The notes beneath the pieces were generated by a model. It worked only from the letters and a program-made list of their open reading frames with translations, ran no database searches and had not been told where the DNA came from. DNA of 64,000 bases. Origin: Microbacterium sp. GTDB lineage: Bacteria; Actinomycetota; Actinomycetes; Actinomycetales; Microbacteriaceae. Shown here one piece after another: positions 16,660-25,453 of the stretch (the first letter of the stretch is position 1; the number at the start of each line of letters is the position of its first letter). The DNA lies in contig JAFKIL010000002.1 of the NCBI GenBank assembly GCA_017306415.1, positions 372,001 to 436,000 of the forward strand, written 5' to 3'. Made by a program: the position numbers and the translations under genes.

Positions 16660-18000
16660 CTACTGAGGGTCGCCGCCGAGCTGACCCACCGCGGGGATCG
16701 GGCCGCCGTCGTCGGCGCCGGTCCTGCGCGCGCGGGCGATGAGGTTGCCCAGGTGGTAGATGAGGAGCGCCGCGACGGTGCCGATGACGATCGCACCGAG
16801 CTGGAAGTTGCCCCAGCTCATCGTGAACCCGGCGATCGCGATGACGAACGACACGGCGACGGTGTACTGGTTGACCGGGCGGGAGAAGTCCACGCGGTTG
16901 TCCACCCAGATCTTGATGCCGATGACGCCGATGAGGCCGTACAGCGCCGTCGTCACGCCGCCGAGCACCCCCGCCGGGATCGTGTTGAAGACCGCGCCGA
17001 CCTTGGGCGAGAACGCGAGCAGGATCGCGACGATGCCCGCCACCCAGTACGCCGCGGTGGAGTAGACGCGGGTCGCCGCCATCACGCCGATGTTCTCGCC
17101 GTAGGTCGTGGTCCCCGATCCGCCGAAGGCGCCGGCGAGGGTGGTGGCGACGCCGTCCGCGAGCAGTGCCCGGCCGGTGTGCCTGTTGATCGACGGATCC
17201 TGGGTCATCGTGGCGACCCCGCGTACGTGTCCCACGTTCTCGGCGATGAGGACGAGGACGACGGGGAGGAACATCGGCACGACGGCCCACGCCCCTGGGT
17301 CGGCGAAGCCGGCGAGGTGGAACTGCGGGAGCCCGACCCAGTCGGCGGCAGCCACCGCGTCGAACTTCACCTGGCCGGTGACGGCGGCGACGATGTATCC
17401 GACGATGACGCCGAGGAAGATCGAGATGCGGCCGAGGAACCCGCGGAACAGCACGCTGAACAGGATGACGGCCACGAGCGTCACCGTCCCGAGCTCGGGC
17501 TGCAGCCTGAAGTTGTTCCACGCCGCAGGCGCCAGGTTGAAGCCGATCAGCGCGACGATGGAGCCCGCGACGACCGGCGGCATGAGCCGCTCGATCCACC
17601 GCGTCCCGACCGCCTGCACGACGAAGCCGACGACGGCCAGCAGCACACCGGCGGCGGCGACGCCGAGCAGCGCCTGCGTGATCTGCATCGGCGTCTGGAG
17701 CGCCTTGCCGGCGTTGATCGCGGTGATGGGGGCGATGAACGCGAAGGACGAGCCGAGGTAGCTGGGGAGCTTGTTCCGCGTGATGAGGAGGAACAGCAGG
17801 GTCCCGAGGCCCGAGAAGAGCAGCGTCGTCGACACCGGGAAGCCGGTCAGGATGGGCACCAGGAAGGTGGCGCCGAACATCGCGACGACGTGCTGCGCGC
17901 CGATCGCGATCGTGCCGCCCCAGCTCAGGCGCTCGCCGGGCTTGACGACCTCGCCGGGCTTCAGGGTGCGGCCGTTGCCGTGCAGAGTCCAGATGGGCAT
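16660..18000 (-). CDS. uraA: Uracil permease (NCS2/UraA family)
   Basis: Membrane nucleobase importer of 446 residues with about 14 segments. Family features are GAQHVVAMFGATFLVP near residue 35, the AENVGHVRGVA motif, and GGSGTTTYGENIGVMAATR near residue 290, which carries the substrate-binding glutamate characteristic of uracil/xanthine carriers. GGAGGAACGTC precedes the ATG at 18000. Uracil rather than xanthine is favoured by overall resemblance to UraA, with moderate certainty. It lies downstream of purC on the same strand with a 211-base gap that holds its own leader; nothing else is recognised in that gap. Confidence 0.9.
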   Translation of the reverse strand: MPIWTLHGNGRTLKPGEVVKPGERLSWGGTIAIGAQHVVAMFGATFLVPILTGFPVSTTLLFSGLGTLLFLLITRNKLPSYLGSSFAFIAPITAINAGKALQTPMQITQALLGVAAAGVLLAVVGFVVQAVGTRWIERLMPPVVAGSIVALIGFNLAPAAWNNFRLQPELGTVTLVAVILFSVLFRGFLGRISIFLGVIVGYIVAAVTGQVKFDAVAAADWVGLPQFHLAGFADPGAWAVVPMFLPVVLVLIAENVGHVRGVATMTQDPSINRHTGRALLADGVATTLAGAFGGSGTTTYGENIGVMAATRVYSTAAYWVAGIVAILLAFSPKVGAVFNTIPAGVLGGVTTALYGLIGVIGIKIWVDNRVDFSRPVNQYTVAVSFVIAIAGFTMSWGNFQLGAIVIGTVAALLIYHLGNLIARARRTGADDGGPIPAVGQLGGDPQ

Positions 18001-18211
18001 GACGTTCCTCCGAGACGTGTTCCCGCCACCTTATCTGGGAGTTCGCTGGGAGCGGTGACCCCCCGCGCACGCGTTCGAAAACTCGGATCCGACCGGGGAC
18101 ACGCGGGTGAAGGGAGGGCGGGAAACGGCGTGTCGCTCGCCCGATCCGTGATTCGGTGCGGGGGGGGGCGAGGGTGCTCCGGCGCGGTGCTCCGGCGCGG
18201 GGCCGGTGGGG

Positions 18212-19165
18212 TCAGGCAGCCGTGAGGAGTTCGAGCAGCTCCCGGTAGCGCGCGGCCGTGCGCGCCACGATCTCGGTGGGGAGCTCGGGGGGCGTGCCCT
18301 GCTTGTCCCAGTGGGCGGCGAGCCAGTCCCGCACGATCTGCTTGTCGAAGCTCGCCATGCGCTCCGCCGGGGTCGTGCCCGACGCCCAGGCCGCGGCATC
18401 CCAGTACCTCGACGAGTCGCTCGTGAGCACCTCGTCGGCGAGGGTGAGCACGCCGTCGTCGTCCACGCCGAACTCGAATTTGGTGTCGGCGAGGATGATC
18501 CCGTGCGCCTCGGCGGTCGCTGCGGCGCGGCGGTAGATCTCCAGCGACAGGTCGCGCAGCTGCTCCGCGTGCTCGCGACCGACGAGCTCGACGGTGCGCT
18601 CGAACGAGATGTTCTCGTCGTGCTCGCCCATCGGCGCCTTGAACGCGGGTGTGAAGATCGGCTCGGGCAGCCGGTCGCCGTTGTGCAGACCCTCCGCGAG
18701 CCGGATGCCGCAGACGGTGCCGCTCTCCTGATACTCCGTCCAGCCCGAGCCGGTGAGGTACCCGCGCACCACGCACTCGACGGGCAGCATCTCGAGGCCG
18801 CGCACCACCATCGCGCGGCCCGCGACCGCGTCCGGGATGAGTGAGCGGAGGTCATCCGGCGTGTTCGCCTCGCCGTCCGCACCGAGGCCGAGCACGTGGT
18901 CGGCGGCGAGGTGGTTCGGGATGCGGCGGCCGCCGTCCGCGCCCGCGAGCCGGTCGAACCACCACAGGCTGAGGGTCGTCAACAGCACGCCCTTGCCGGG
19001 GATGCCGGGGGAGAGCACGTGGTCGAACGCGGAGACGCGGTCGCTCGCGACCACCAGCATCCGTTCGGCGCGCGTATCGGGCGGGAGGTCGGCCGGGACG
19101 TAGAGGTCGCGCACCTTGCCGGAGTAGATGTGCCGCCAGCCGGGGAGGTCGAGGGGGGTGCTCAC
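18212..19165 (-). CDS. purC: Phosphoribosylaminoimidazole-succinocarboxamide synthase
   Basis: SAICAR synthase, the eighth step of purine synthesis, joining aspartate to CAIR with ATP. It has 317 residues, the longer yeast/actinobacterial form. Motifs are YSGKVRDLY near the start, SDRVSAFDHVL, ECVVRGYLTGSGW in the middle and LADTKFEFG near residue 215. The GTG at 19165 begins STPLDLPGW, directly before the conserved region; the open frame continues upstream but lacks family sequence. The TfoX-like gene is upstream on the same strand, separated by a palindromic element. Confidence 0.95.
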   Translation of the reverse strand: MSTPLDLPGWRHIYSGKVRDLYVPADLPPDTRAERMLVVASDRVSAFDHVLSPGIPGKGVLLTTLSLWWFDRLAGADGGRRIPNHLAADHVLGLGADGEANTPDDLRSLIPDAVAGRAMVVRGLEMLPVECVVRGYLTGSGWTEYQESGTVCGIRLAEGLHNGDRLPEPIFTPAFKAPMGEHDENISFERTVELVGREHAEQLRDLSLEIYRRAAATAEAHGIILADTKFEFGVDDDGVLTLADEVLTSDSSRYWDAAAWASGTTPAERMASFDKQIVRDWLAAHWDKQGTPPELPTEIVARTAARYRELLELLTAA

Positions 19166-19220
19166 GCGCCTATCCTCCCATCCCGTGCCTCGGCCCGCCC
19201 GACCCCCTCCCCGGACGCTT

Positions 19221-19272
19221 ACGCACGGATTCGGGCGTTCGCGATCGTCTACGGGCGCCCACATCCGTGCGT
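19221..19272. repeat. Intergenic palindromic element upstream of purC
   Basis: ACGCACGGAT (19221-19230) pairs with ATCCGTGCGT (19263-19272), and just inside GGGCG (19233-19237) pairs with CGCCC (19256-19260), giving an interrupted 15-bp stem. It lies between two same-strand genes (TfoX-like and purC), where it could terminate the first transcript or be part of the purC leader. Its arm sequence is unrelated to the elements at 7372 and 29063. Confidence 0.65.
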
Positions 19273-19294
19273 GAACGTGGATGGCGCGGGTTCG

Positions 19295-19639
19295 CTAGCC
19301 GCCGGCGAGGGATGCCACGAACTCACGCGCCTCGTCGACGAGACCCTCCCACACGGCGGCCTGCTCGAGGGGGACGGTCGCCCACTCGCGCATCTCACGG
19401 CCGCGCATGCGCATGTGCGCGCCGACGCCCGTGTCGTCGAGCTGGTCGATGCGGGGCTGCGGCAGCTTCACGACGAGCGTGCCGTCGTGCGCGACGAACG
19501 CGTAGACCTTGCCGCCGACGCGGAGGCCGTCGGTGGAGAACATCCGCCCCATGTCGACGTCAGGCAGTGTCAGCTCGCGCTCTGCAATGGGGTCGAAGTG
19601 CTCGTGCGCCCGGCGCATCGCATCGTGGTCGCTGGCCAT
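19295..19639 (-). CDS. TfoX/Sxy N-terminal domain-like protein
   Basis: Small cytoplasmic protein of 114 residues. The middle (MGRMFSTDGLRVGGKVYAFV) matches the TfoX N-terminal fold, in which a glycine-rich strand pair is followed by a KLP motif (LVVKLP). In gamma-proteobacteria TfoX/Sxy controls competence; in actinobacteria these stand-alone domains have no established role, so no function is claimed. The ATG at 19637-19639 fits the expected length. The PadR operator region lies immediately upstream on the other strand. Confidence 0.75.
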   Translation of the reverse strand: MASDHDAMRRAHEHFDPIAERELTLPDVDMGRMFSTDGLRVGGKVYAFVAHDGTLVVKLPQPRIDQLDDTGVGAHMRMRGREMREWATVPLEQAAVWEGLVDEAREFVASLAGG

Positions 19640-19683
19640 GCGGTCAGCGTAGCCCCGGGTCCCGACATCGTCCTCGGTCGTGG

Positions 19684-19725
19684 TTGCCCTCGTGCGCGAA
19701 CTTGCGATATAGTCCACGTGGACTA
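19684..19725 (+). promoter_or_regulatory. Promoter and operator of the PadR-MFS operon
   Basis: A perfect 16-bp palindrome TAGTCCACGTGGACTA lies at 19710-19725, overlapping the -10 box TATAGT (19708-19713). The -35 TTGCCC is at 19684-19689, with an 18-base spacer. The position is ideal for repression by the PadR protein encoded 20 bases downstream. Confidence 0.75.
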
Positions 19726-19744
19726 ATCAACATAGGAGCACATC

Positions 19745-20374
19745 GTGAAGGACGCCACAGACAAGCTCACACCCCTCGGGGTGATGGTGCTGGCGCTGCT
19801 GCGCGAAGGCGACATGCATCCGTACGAGATGATCCGCCTCATGCGTCAGCGCAGTGACGACCGCATGCTGACGATCACCAACGGCACCCTGTACCACACC
19901 GTCGGCCGGCTCGAGCGGGCCGGTCTGCTGGACGAGGTCCGCATCGACCGTGACGGGAACCGCCCGGAGCGCACGACCTACACGCTCACCGATCTCGGGC
20001 ACGACGCGATGAACGAGTGGGTGCGGCGCGAGCTGCCCCGCACGGACCGCCCCGCCGAGTTCCGCATCGCCCTCGCCGAGTCGCACAACCTGCCCCGCGA
20101 CGAGGTCGTCGGCCTGCTCGCGAGGCGCCGCACCGCGCTGATCGGCGAGCACGCCGTGCATCAGTCCGGGCTCGAGCAGGCGCGCAAGCGCGCCGTGCCT
20201 GAGCAGTTCCTCATCGAGGTGGAGCGCCAGGCCGTCCTCCTCGAGGCGGAGCTCCGCTGGCTCGACGACGTCATCGACCGGCTCGAATCCCCTGACCTCC
20301 CCTGGGGAGCCGACGAGCTCCCCGCCGACCACCTCCCGAACTACCTCGCTCAGCGAAAGGCAGCACAGCGATGA
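19745..20374 (+). CDS. PadR family transcriptional regulator
   Basis: Repressor of 209 residues. The winged helix covers LTPLGVMVLALLREGDMHPY to about residue 80, including the wing TITNGTLYHTVGRLERAGLL; the C-terminal half is helical and probably forms the dimer, as in the VirR-type PadR subgroup. The GTG at 19745 is 7 bases after AGGAG (19734-19738). Its stop overlaps the MFS start by four bases (ATGA). The 16-bp palindrome at 19710-19725 is its presumed site. By analogy with LmrA-like systems, it likely responds to a toxic compound exported by the pump. Confidence 0.9.
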   Translation: MKDATDKLTPLGVMVLALLREGDMHPYEMIRLMRQRSDDRMLTITNGTLYHTVGRLERAGLLDEVRIDRDGNRPERTTYTLTDLGHDAMNEWVRRELPRTDRPAEFRIALAESHNLPRDEVVGLLARRRTALIGEHAVHQSGLEQARKRAVPEQFLIEVERQAVLLEAELRWLDDVIDRLESPDLPWGADELPADHLPNYLAQRKAAQR

Positions 20375-22011
20375 CCGATTCCACCCGTGCCGGGGCTCGC
20401 GCCGCGGCATCCGACACCGCCGCATCCGGCCCCACGCAGCGGAGCCCCTGGCCCGCGCTGTGGGCGCTGGTCATCGGCTTCTTCATGATCCTGGTCGACA
20501 CGACGATCGTCTCGGTGGCGAACCCCGCCATCAAGGCCGCGCTCGACCCCCACACCAACAACCTCGACAACGTCGTGTGGGTGACGAGCGCGTACCTCCT
20601 CGCCTACTCGGTGCCGCTCCTGATCACCGGCCGCCTCGGCGACCGCTTCGGGCCGAAGAACATCTACCTGATCGGGCTCGCGATCTTCACGCTCGCGTCC
20701 CTCGGCTGCGGCCTGTCGTCGTCGCTCGGCATGCTCGTCGCCTTCCGCGCCGTGCAGGGCCTCGGCGCCGCGCTCATGACGCCGCAGACGATGGCGGTCA
20801 TCACACGCACGTTCCCGCCGGACAAGCGCGGCGCGGCCATGGGCCTGTGGGGTGCGACGTCCGGCGTCGCGATGCTCGTCGGCCCGCTGGCCGGCGGTCT
20901 GCTCGTCGATGCCGCCGGGTGGGAGTGGATCTTCTTCGTGAATCTCCCCGTCGGCGTGATCGGCTTCGTCCTCGCCGCGATCCTCGTTCCCAAGCTCACG
21001 ACGCACGAGCACAAGTTCGACATCCTCGGGGTCTTCCTGAGCGCGGTCGCGATGTTCCTCATCGTGTTCGGCCTGCAGGAGGGCGAGCAGCAGAAGTGGA
21101 GCGGCGTCATCTGGACGATGATCATCGCCGGGGTCGCGGTGCTCGGGCTCTTCGTCTGGCAGCAGGCGAAGACGAAGAGCGAGGCGCTCGTACCCCTCGC
21201 CCTCTTCCGCGAACGGAACTTCGCGGTCTCGAACCTGGGCATCGCGGTCACCGGGTTCGTCGTGACGAGCATGTCGCTGCCGATGATGTTCTTCATCCAG
21301 CTCGCCCGCGGGCTCACGCCGACCGAGTCGGCGCTCCTGCTCATCCCGATGGCGGTCCTCGCGGGCGGTCTCGCGCCGTTCGCGGGGCGTCTGCTCGACC
21401 GTGTCGACCCGCGCGTCCTCCTCGTCCCGGGTCTCAGCCTGTTCGCGATCGCGCTGTTCTGGTACGCCTCGATGATGAACGTGGACACCCCGATCTGGAT
21501 GTTCCTGCTGCCCTCCGCGCTCATGGGCATCGGCAGCGCGGGGATGTGGGGCCCGCTCGCGACCACGGCGACGCGCAACCTGCCGCCGCGGCAGGCGGGC
21601 GCCGGCGCGGGCATCTACAACACGACCCGCACGATCGGGTCGGTGCTGGGCTCCGCCGCGATCGCCGCGTTCATGCAGGCGCGGCTCGAGGCGAACCTGC
21701 CGGGCGCGAGCACGTCGGCCGGCGGGTTCGGCCAGGGCACGCTCCCGTCGTTCGTGCTCGACGGATTCTCCAAGGCCATGCAGCAGACCCTGCTCCTCCC
21801 GGCCTGCATCATGGTGCTCGGCGTCGTCGTGGTGCTGTTCGCCCGGCGCCCGAAGCTCACCGCCGCCACGACCGCGTGGGAGAACTCCCGCACCGGGGCG
21901 GTCCGCACGCCGGCGAAGGCCGATGTGAAGGCGGATGCCGCGGCCCGGGCGGATGCCGCAGCAGACGCCCCGTCGGCCGACACCTCTGCCGCGGACGCAA
22001 CGCGGCCGTAG
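20371..22011 (+). CDS. MFS multidrug efflux transporter (DHA2/EmrB-QacA family, 14 segments)
   Basis: Proton-driven exporter of 546 residues. The first helix region carries FFMILVDTTIVSVANPAIK, the DHA2 signature with an acidic residue in helix 1; motif A reads GRLGDRFGPKNIYLIG; motif C is seen at LWGATSGVAMLVGPLAGG. The length and hydrophobic profile fit 14 helices. The C-terminal tail is an Ala/Asp repeat (KADAAARADAAADAPSAD), disordered and lineage-specific. Co-transcribed with the PadR gene and followed by a strong terminator. Substrates are unknown. Confidence 0.92.
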   Translation: MTDSTRAGARAAASDTAASGPTQRSPWPALWALVIGFFMILVDTTIVSVANPAIKAALDPHTNNLDNVVWVTSAYLLAYSVPLLITGRLGDRFGPKNIYLIGLAIFTLASLGCGLSSSLGMLVAFRAVQGLGAALMTPQTMAVITRTFPPDKRGAAMGLWGATSGVAMLVGPLAGGLLVDAAGWEWIFFVNLPVGVIGFVLAAILVPKLTTHEHKFDILGVFLSAVAMFLIVFGLQEGEQQKWSGVIWTMIIAGVAVLGLFVWQQAKTKSEALVPLALFRERNFAVSNLGIAVTGFVVTSMSLPMMFFIQLARGLTPTESALLLIPMAVLAGGLAPFAGRLLDRVDPRVLLVPGLSLFAIALFWYASMMNVDTPIWMFLLPSALMGIGSAGMWGPLATTATRNLPPRQAGAGAGIYNTTRTIGSVLGSAAIAAFMQARLEANLPGASTSAGGFGQGTLPSFVLDGFSKAMQQTLLLPACIMVLGVVVVLFARRPKLTAATTAWENSRTGAVRTPAKADVKADAAARADAAADAPSADTSAADATRP

Positions 22012-22027
22012 CGGCGCAGCGGCGCCG

Positions 22028-22072
22028 GACGAGAACGGCCCTGACCCCGTGCGGGTCCGGGCCGTTCTCGTC
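22028..22072. terminator. Bidirectional terminator between MFS and RidA genes
   Basis: A perfect 14-bp stem GACGAGAACGGCCC (22028-22041) / 22059-22072, with an inner GACCC/GGGTC pair in the loop. It lies 17 bases after the MFS stop and 31 before the convergent RidA stop. Confidence 0.85.
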
Positions 22073-22102
22073 ACGGAACCGCTCTGCGCGGCCGAACGAG
22101 TC

Positions 22103-22537
22103 CTAACCCGCCGCGCCGACCGCCCCCGCCGTGCCGAGAACGGCGATCACGTCGGCCTGCACGAGGACTCCGCCGTCGAGGTCGGCCTTCAGCACGTGAC
22201 GGGCCGGCCGCGATGCCTCGTCCGGGAAGGCCGTCACCCATTCGCGGTTGAGCGCGGCGCGATCGCGCGGGTCGGCGAGCCAGAACGTCATCTTCACCAC
22301 GTCGTCCACCGAACCGCCGACGTGATCCATCAGGGTGCGCACGTGCTGGAACACGACGGCCATCTGGGCGTCGAGCGTCGCCGGCAGCTCGCCGGTCGCC
22401 GGGTCGCGGCCGGAGAAGGCGCCGGAGAAGACGAACGGACCCTTGCGACTCGCGGCCGGGATGGGGTTCACATGCGAGAAGCCCGGCAGGTCGACCGACA
22501 CCCTCCCGGTGCCCGGCGCATCCCGGTCGTCGCTCAT
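22103..22537 (-). CDS. RidA family protein (reactive enamine/imine deaminase-like)
   Basis: Cytoplasmic protein of 144 residues from the YjgF/YER057c/UK114 family, whose best-known members hydrolyse reactive enamines produced by PLP enzymes. Visible are FVFSGAFSGRDPATGEL, QMAVVFQHVRTLMDHVGGS, VVKMTFWLADP and the SRPARHVLKADL region carrying the family arginine. The ATG at 22535-22537 gives a short N-terminal extension. It is 31 bases downstream of purD on the same strand and probably co-transcribed. The exact RidA subfamily is uncertain. Confidence 0.87.
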   Translation of the reverse strand: MSDDRDAPGTGRVSVDLPGFSHVNPIPAASRKGPFVFSGAFSGRDPATGELPATLDAQMAVVFQHVRTLMDHVGGSVDDVVKMTFWLADPRDRAALNREWVTAFPDEASRPARHVLKADLDGGVLVQADVIAVLGTAGAVGAAG

Positions 22538-22568
22538 CCCATCCCCCTCCGATGACCCGGGTCGTCGA

Positions 22569-23840
22569 CTAGTCCTCGACGACGCGCGCCGCGATGTCGG
22601 TGCGGTACTGGCCGCCCGCCAGCTCGATGCGGTCCAGCGCCCGGTAGGCGCGCGACGTCGACTCGGCGAACGTCGTCCCGAGGGCGACGACGCTGAGGAC
22701 GCGTCCGCCCGTCGCCACGAGTCCCTCATCGGTGCGGCCGGTGGCGGCGTGCGCCAGGTGCACCCCCCCGACCGCGGCTGCGGCATCCAGCCCCGTGAGG
22801 GCGCGCCCGGTGACCGGCGCCTCGGGGTAGCCCTCGCTGGCCAGCACCACCGTGACCGCGGTCGCCTCGGCGAACGCGGGGCGGGGGAGGTCTTCGAGGT
22901 GACCGGATGCCGCCGCCATGAGCAGTTCGGAGAGCGGATCCACGAGCCGCGGGAGCACGACCTGCGTCTCCGGATCGCCGAATCGCGCGTTGAACTCGAT
23001 CACCTTGACGCCCTGCGGCGTGAGGATCAGCCCGGCGTACAGCAGACCGATGAACGGCGTGCCCTGCGCGTCGAGGTGACGGATGACCGGCTCCGCGACG
23101 GTGCGGGTGACGAGGTCGACGAACTCCTCCTCGCTGCCGAACGGTCCGTCCAGCCACGGCAACGGCGAGTAGGCTCCCATTCCGCCGGTGTTGGGGCCCT
23201 CGTCGCCGTCGCGGAGACGCTTGAAGTCCTGCGCCGGGCTGAGCGGGAGCACGTGGTCGCCGTCGCTGAGGAAGAAGAGCGACACCTCGGGGCCGGAGAG
23301 GAACTCCTCGATCAGCACGGGTGCGGAACCGAGGTACACCGCGGCGTGGGCGAGGGCGGCCTCACGGTCGTCCGTGACGAGGACGCCCTTGCCGGCCGCG
23401 AGTCCGTCCGCCTTCACGACGTGCGGGCTCCCGAGCTCGTCGAGCGCCGCGGCCACCTCCGCGAGGTCGTGGGCGCGCACCGCGCGGCCGGTCGGCACGC
23501 CCGCGGCATCCATCACGCGCTTCGCGAACGACTTCGATCCCTCGAGTCGGGCCGCCGCGCGGCCGGGGCCGAAGACGGGGATGCCGCGCTCCCGCAGCGC
23601 GTCAGCCACACCCGCCACGAGCGGCGCCTCCGGGCCTATGACGACGAGGTCGATGCGCTCGGCGTCGGCGAACTCCTCGACCGCGCCGGGATCGTTCGGG
23701 TCGAGCGCGACGACCGCCGCGTCGTCGGCGATGCCGGCGTTCCCCGGAGCGGCGAAGATCTCGTGCTCCGCCTCCTCCGAACGCAGGGCGAGGATGATGG
23801 CGTGCTCGCGCGCGCCCGAGCCGAGGACGAGGATTCTCAC
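22569..23840 (-). CDS. purD: Phosphoribosylamine-glycine ligase
   Basis: GAR synthetase, the second step of purine synthesis; ATP-grasp enzyme of 423 residues, normal length. Motifs: ILVLGSGAREHAIILAL at the N-terminus, HVVKADGLAAGKGVLVTDD near residue 140, and EFNARFGDPETQVVLPRL near 285. The GTG at 23840 starts directly before the N-domain. Divergent from the sterol-carrier-like gene with 81 bases between starts; RidA follows on the same strand. Confidence 0.96.
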   Translation of the reverse strand: MRILVLGSGAREHAIILALRSEEAEHEIFAAPGNAGIADDAAVVALDPNDPGAVEEFADAERIDLVVIGPEAPLVAGVADALRERGIPVFGPGRAAARLEGSKSFAKRVMDAAGVPTGRAVRAHDLAEVAAALDELGSPHVVKADGLAAGKGVLVTDDREAALAHAAVYLGSAPVLIEEFLSGPEVSLFFLSDGDHVLPLSPAQDFKRLRDGDEGPNTGGMGAYSPLPWLDGPFGSEEEFVDLVTRTVAEPVIRHLDAQGTPFIGLLYAGLILTPQGVKVIEFNARFGDPETQVVLPRLVDPLSELLMAAASGHLEDLPRPAFAEATAVTVVLASEGYPEAPVTGRALTGLDAAAAVGGVHLAHAATGRTDEGLVATGGRVLSVVALGTTFAESTSRAYRALDRIELAGGQYRTDIAARVVED

Positions 23841-23921
23841 GTCGCCAGCCTACCGACGAGGGTCATCCCGGCGAGGGTCCGCACGTGCTCCGGGTCGGCG
23901 GTCCGGCGTACCGTGGTCGCC

Positions 23922-24275
23922 ATGGCACGACGCATCTCCACCGAAGACGGCCGCGCCGCGCTCGCGGGCGTCGCGAGCGGCGATCCCGGGCGCACCGATC
24001 TGCCCACCGCGGTCCGCTACCTGCTCCAGCTGCTCGCCGAGAAGGCGCCGGGCCACACGGTCGAGATGCGCGTCCCCCCGTTCGGAGCGGTGCAGGTGCT
24101 CGAGGGCCCACGGCACACGCGCGGCACGCCGCCGAACGTCGTCGAGACCGACCCCATGACGTGGATCTCGGTCGCGCTCGGCGACGAGCAGTGGGCGGAT
24201 GCCGCGGCCGAAGGCCGCATCCGCGCCTCCGGCGTGCGCTCCGACCTGTCCGATCTGCTCCCGCTGCGCCCCTGA
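23922..24275 (+). CDS. Sterol carrier family protein (bacterial SCP-like)
   Basis: Small protein of 117 residues with the pattern of the bacterial SCP-ortholog domain: a helical N-terminus (LPTAVRYLLQLLAEKAPGHT), a VEMRVPPFGAVQVLEGP strand region and DPMTWISVALGDEQWADA. Homologues next to purine genes are common in actinobacteria; the role is not established and lipid binding is only a family inference. ATG 23922 is chosen, with an in-frame GTG at 23913 as an alternative. Confidence 0.72.
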   Translation: MARRISTEDGRAALAGVASGDPGRTDLPTAVRYLLQLLAEKAPGHTVEMRVPPFGAVQVLEGPRHTRGTPPNVVETDPMTWISVALGDEQWADAAAEGRIRASGVRSDLSDLLPLRP

Positions 24276-24322
24276 TCGATCAGCCGGGTCCGGACGCCCG
24301 CCGCGGTGAGACAATGGGGGAC

Positions 24323-24706
24323 ATGGCCGATCAGCCGCGAACTCCCGACGCCTCCGCCTCGACGGCGCCCGCCCACGACGGCGGCCCGGCGGAGCTCATC
24401 GAGGAACGACTCGAGACGGTGACCGTGCGGCGCGCCCCCAAGTTCGCGGTCTTTCTCGTGCTCGGCGCCGCGCTGGGGCTCGTGGTCGCCATGATCCTCA
24501 CCTTCTCGTTCAACGACGCCGACGCGGTCAGCCCCGACACCGGGCTCGTCTACTCGTCCGGCCAGGTCTTCGGCTTCCTCGCGCTCGCGTGCGGAACGGT
24601 CGGCGTCGTCGTCGGCGGACTGGTCGCGCTGCTGCTCGATCGCACGATCGGTCGCCGCACCCGCCAGGTCGTGGCCGACCGAGAGAGCGTCACGACCGTC
24701 GACTGA
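24323..24706 (+). CDS. Small two-helix membrane protein, unknown function
   Basis: A protein of 127 residues with an acidic, disordered N-terminus (about residues 1-35) and two hydrophobic helices: VFLVLGAALGLVVAMILTF and VFGFLALACGTVGVVVGGLV. A short basic tail follows. No family recognised with confidence; similar small membrane proteins sit near purM/purF in related actinobacteria. ATG 24314 is an alternative start giving 130 residues; neither has a strong ribosome site. It follows the sterol-carrier-like gene by 47 bases, and a hairpin follows its stop. Confidence 0.75.
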   Translation: MADQPRTPDASASTAPAHDGGPAELIEERLETVTVRRAPKFAVFLVLGAALGLVVAMILTFSFNDADAVSPDTGLVYSSGQVFGFLALACGTVGVVVGGLVALLLDRTIGRRTRQVVADRESVTTVD

Positions 24707-24711
24707 CGCCG

Positions 24712-24728
24712 GCGCCGCCGGGCGGCGC
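24712..24728. terminator. Short GC hairpin between convergent genes
   Basis: GCGCCG (24712-24717) pairs with CGGCGC (24723-24728) around a 5-base loop. It lies between the small membrane protein gene and the convergent hypothetical gene. Six base pairs and no U-tract make it a modest candidate. Confidence 0.45.
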
Positions 24729-24748
24729 GCTCCCGGCGCGGACGAACG

Positions 24749-25363
24749 TCAGGCCAGTTCGGCGATGATCGGATGGATCGCCGCGTCGAACGCGACGACG
24801 TCGCCGCGCAGCCCGTCGGTGACGGCGATGGTGAGCGAGCCGATCCACCACACGCCGCGCTGCGTCAGCGGCAGCACCTGGACGTTCAGCTCGAACGAGT
24901 GCGCGCGTCGGCCCACCTGCCGCTCGTGCTCGGCGATGGCACCGGCATACGCGCGGTAGGAGACGCCGGAGCCGCGGCCCGAGGCATCCTTCGCGTAGCG
25001 CGCGTGCGCGGACTGCGAGAACGCGAGACCTTCGACGGCGTGGGGCGCGATCGCGGCCCGCAGCTCGTCGAACCCCTCGATCGGAAGGGCGATGAGCGTG
25101 TCGAAGTCGTCGACGAGCTCGAGCGGGACCGGGGAGGGATGCGCCTGCGGCTCGACGGTCATCGCCCAGTACTCGCGCCACTGCCGCTCGAGCAGCGCCT
25201 GGGCGGCCTCGTCGCGGTCGTTGGCGCGCGGGGCGATGCCGCGCAGGTGCGGAAGCTCGTCGGGCGACCGGATGCCGAGGACCTGGCGCAGGTACAGCGC
25301 GAGCAGCACCGGCTGACCCGCGTCTTCGCGGATCACCCACTCCGGAGCGCCGGCGCTTGGCAT
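24749..25363 (-). CDS. Conserved-looking hypothetical protein
   Basis: A soluble protein of 204 residues that I do not recognise. There is no signal peptide or membrane segment. The N-terminal half is helix-rich with several Trp and Arg residues (LERQWREYWAMTV). The C-terminal half has alternating strands, including RGVWWIGSLTIAVTDG. The codon pattern matches its neighbours and no good alternative frame covers it, so it is likely a real gene. It is divergent from purM (90 bases between starts) and convergent with the small membrane protein gene. Function unknown. Confidence 0.75.
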   Translation of the reverse strand: MPSAGAPEWVIREDAGQPVLLALYLRQVLGIRSPDELPHLRGIAPRANDRDEAAQALLERQWREYWAMTVEPQAHPSPVPLELVDDFDTLIALPIEGFDELRAAIAPHAVEGLAFSQSAHARYAKDASGRGSGVSYRAYAGAIAEHERQVGRRAHSFELNVQVLPLTQRGVWWIGSLTIAVTDGLRGDVVAFDAAIHPIIAELA

Positions 25364-25453
25364 AGCCCGATTCTACGGCCGGGAGCCGACGTCGCGCGGG
25401 GCTGACCGACTGCGGCGCGAACGCGACCTGTGTTCCGCCGGTAGGCTGGAGCC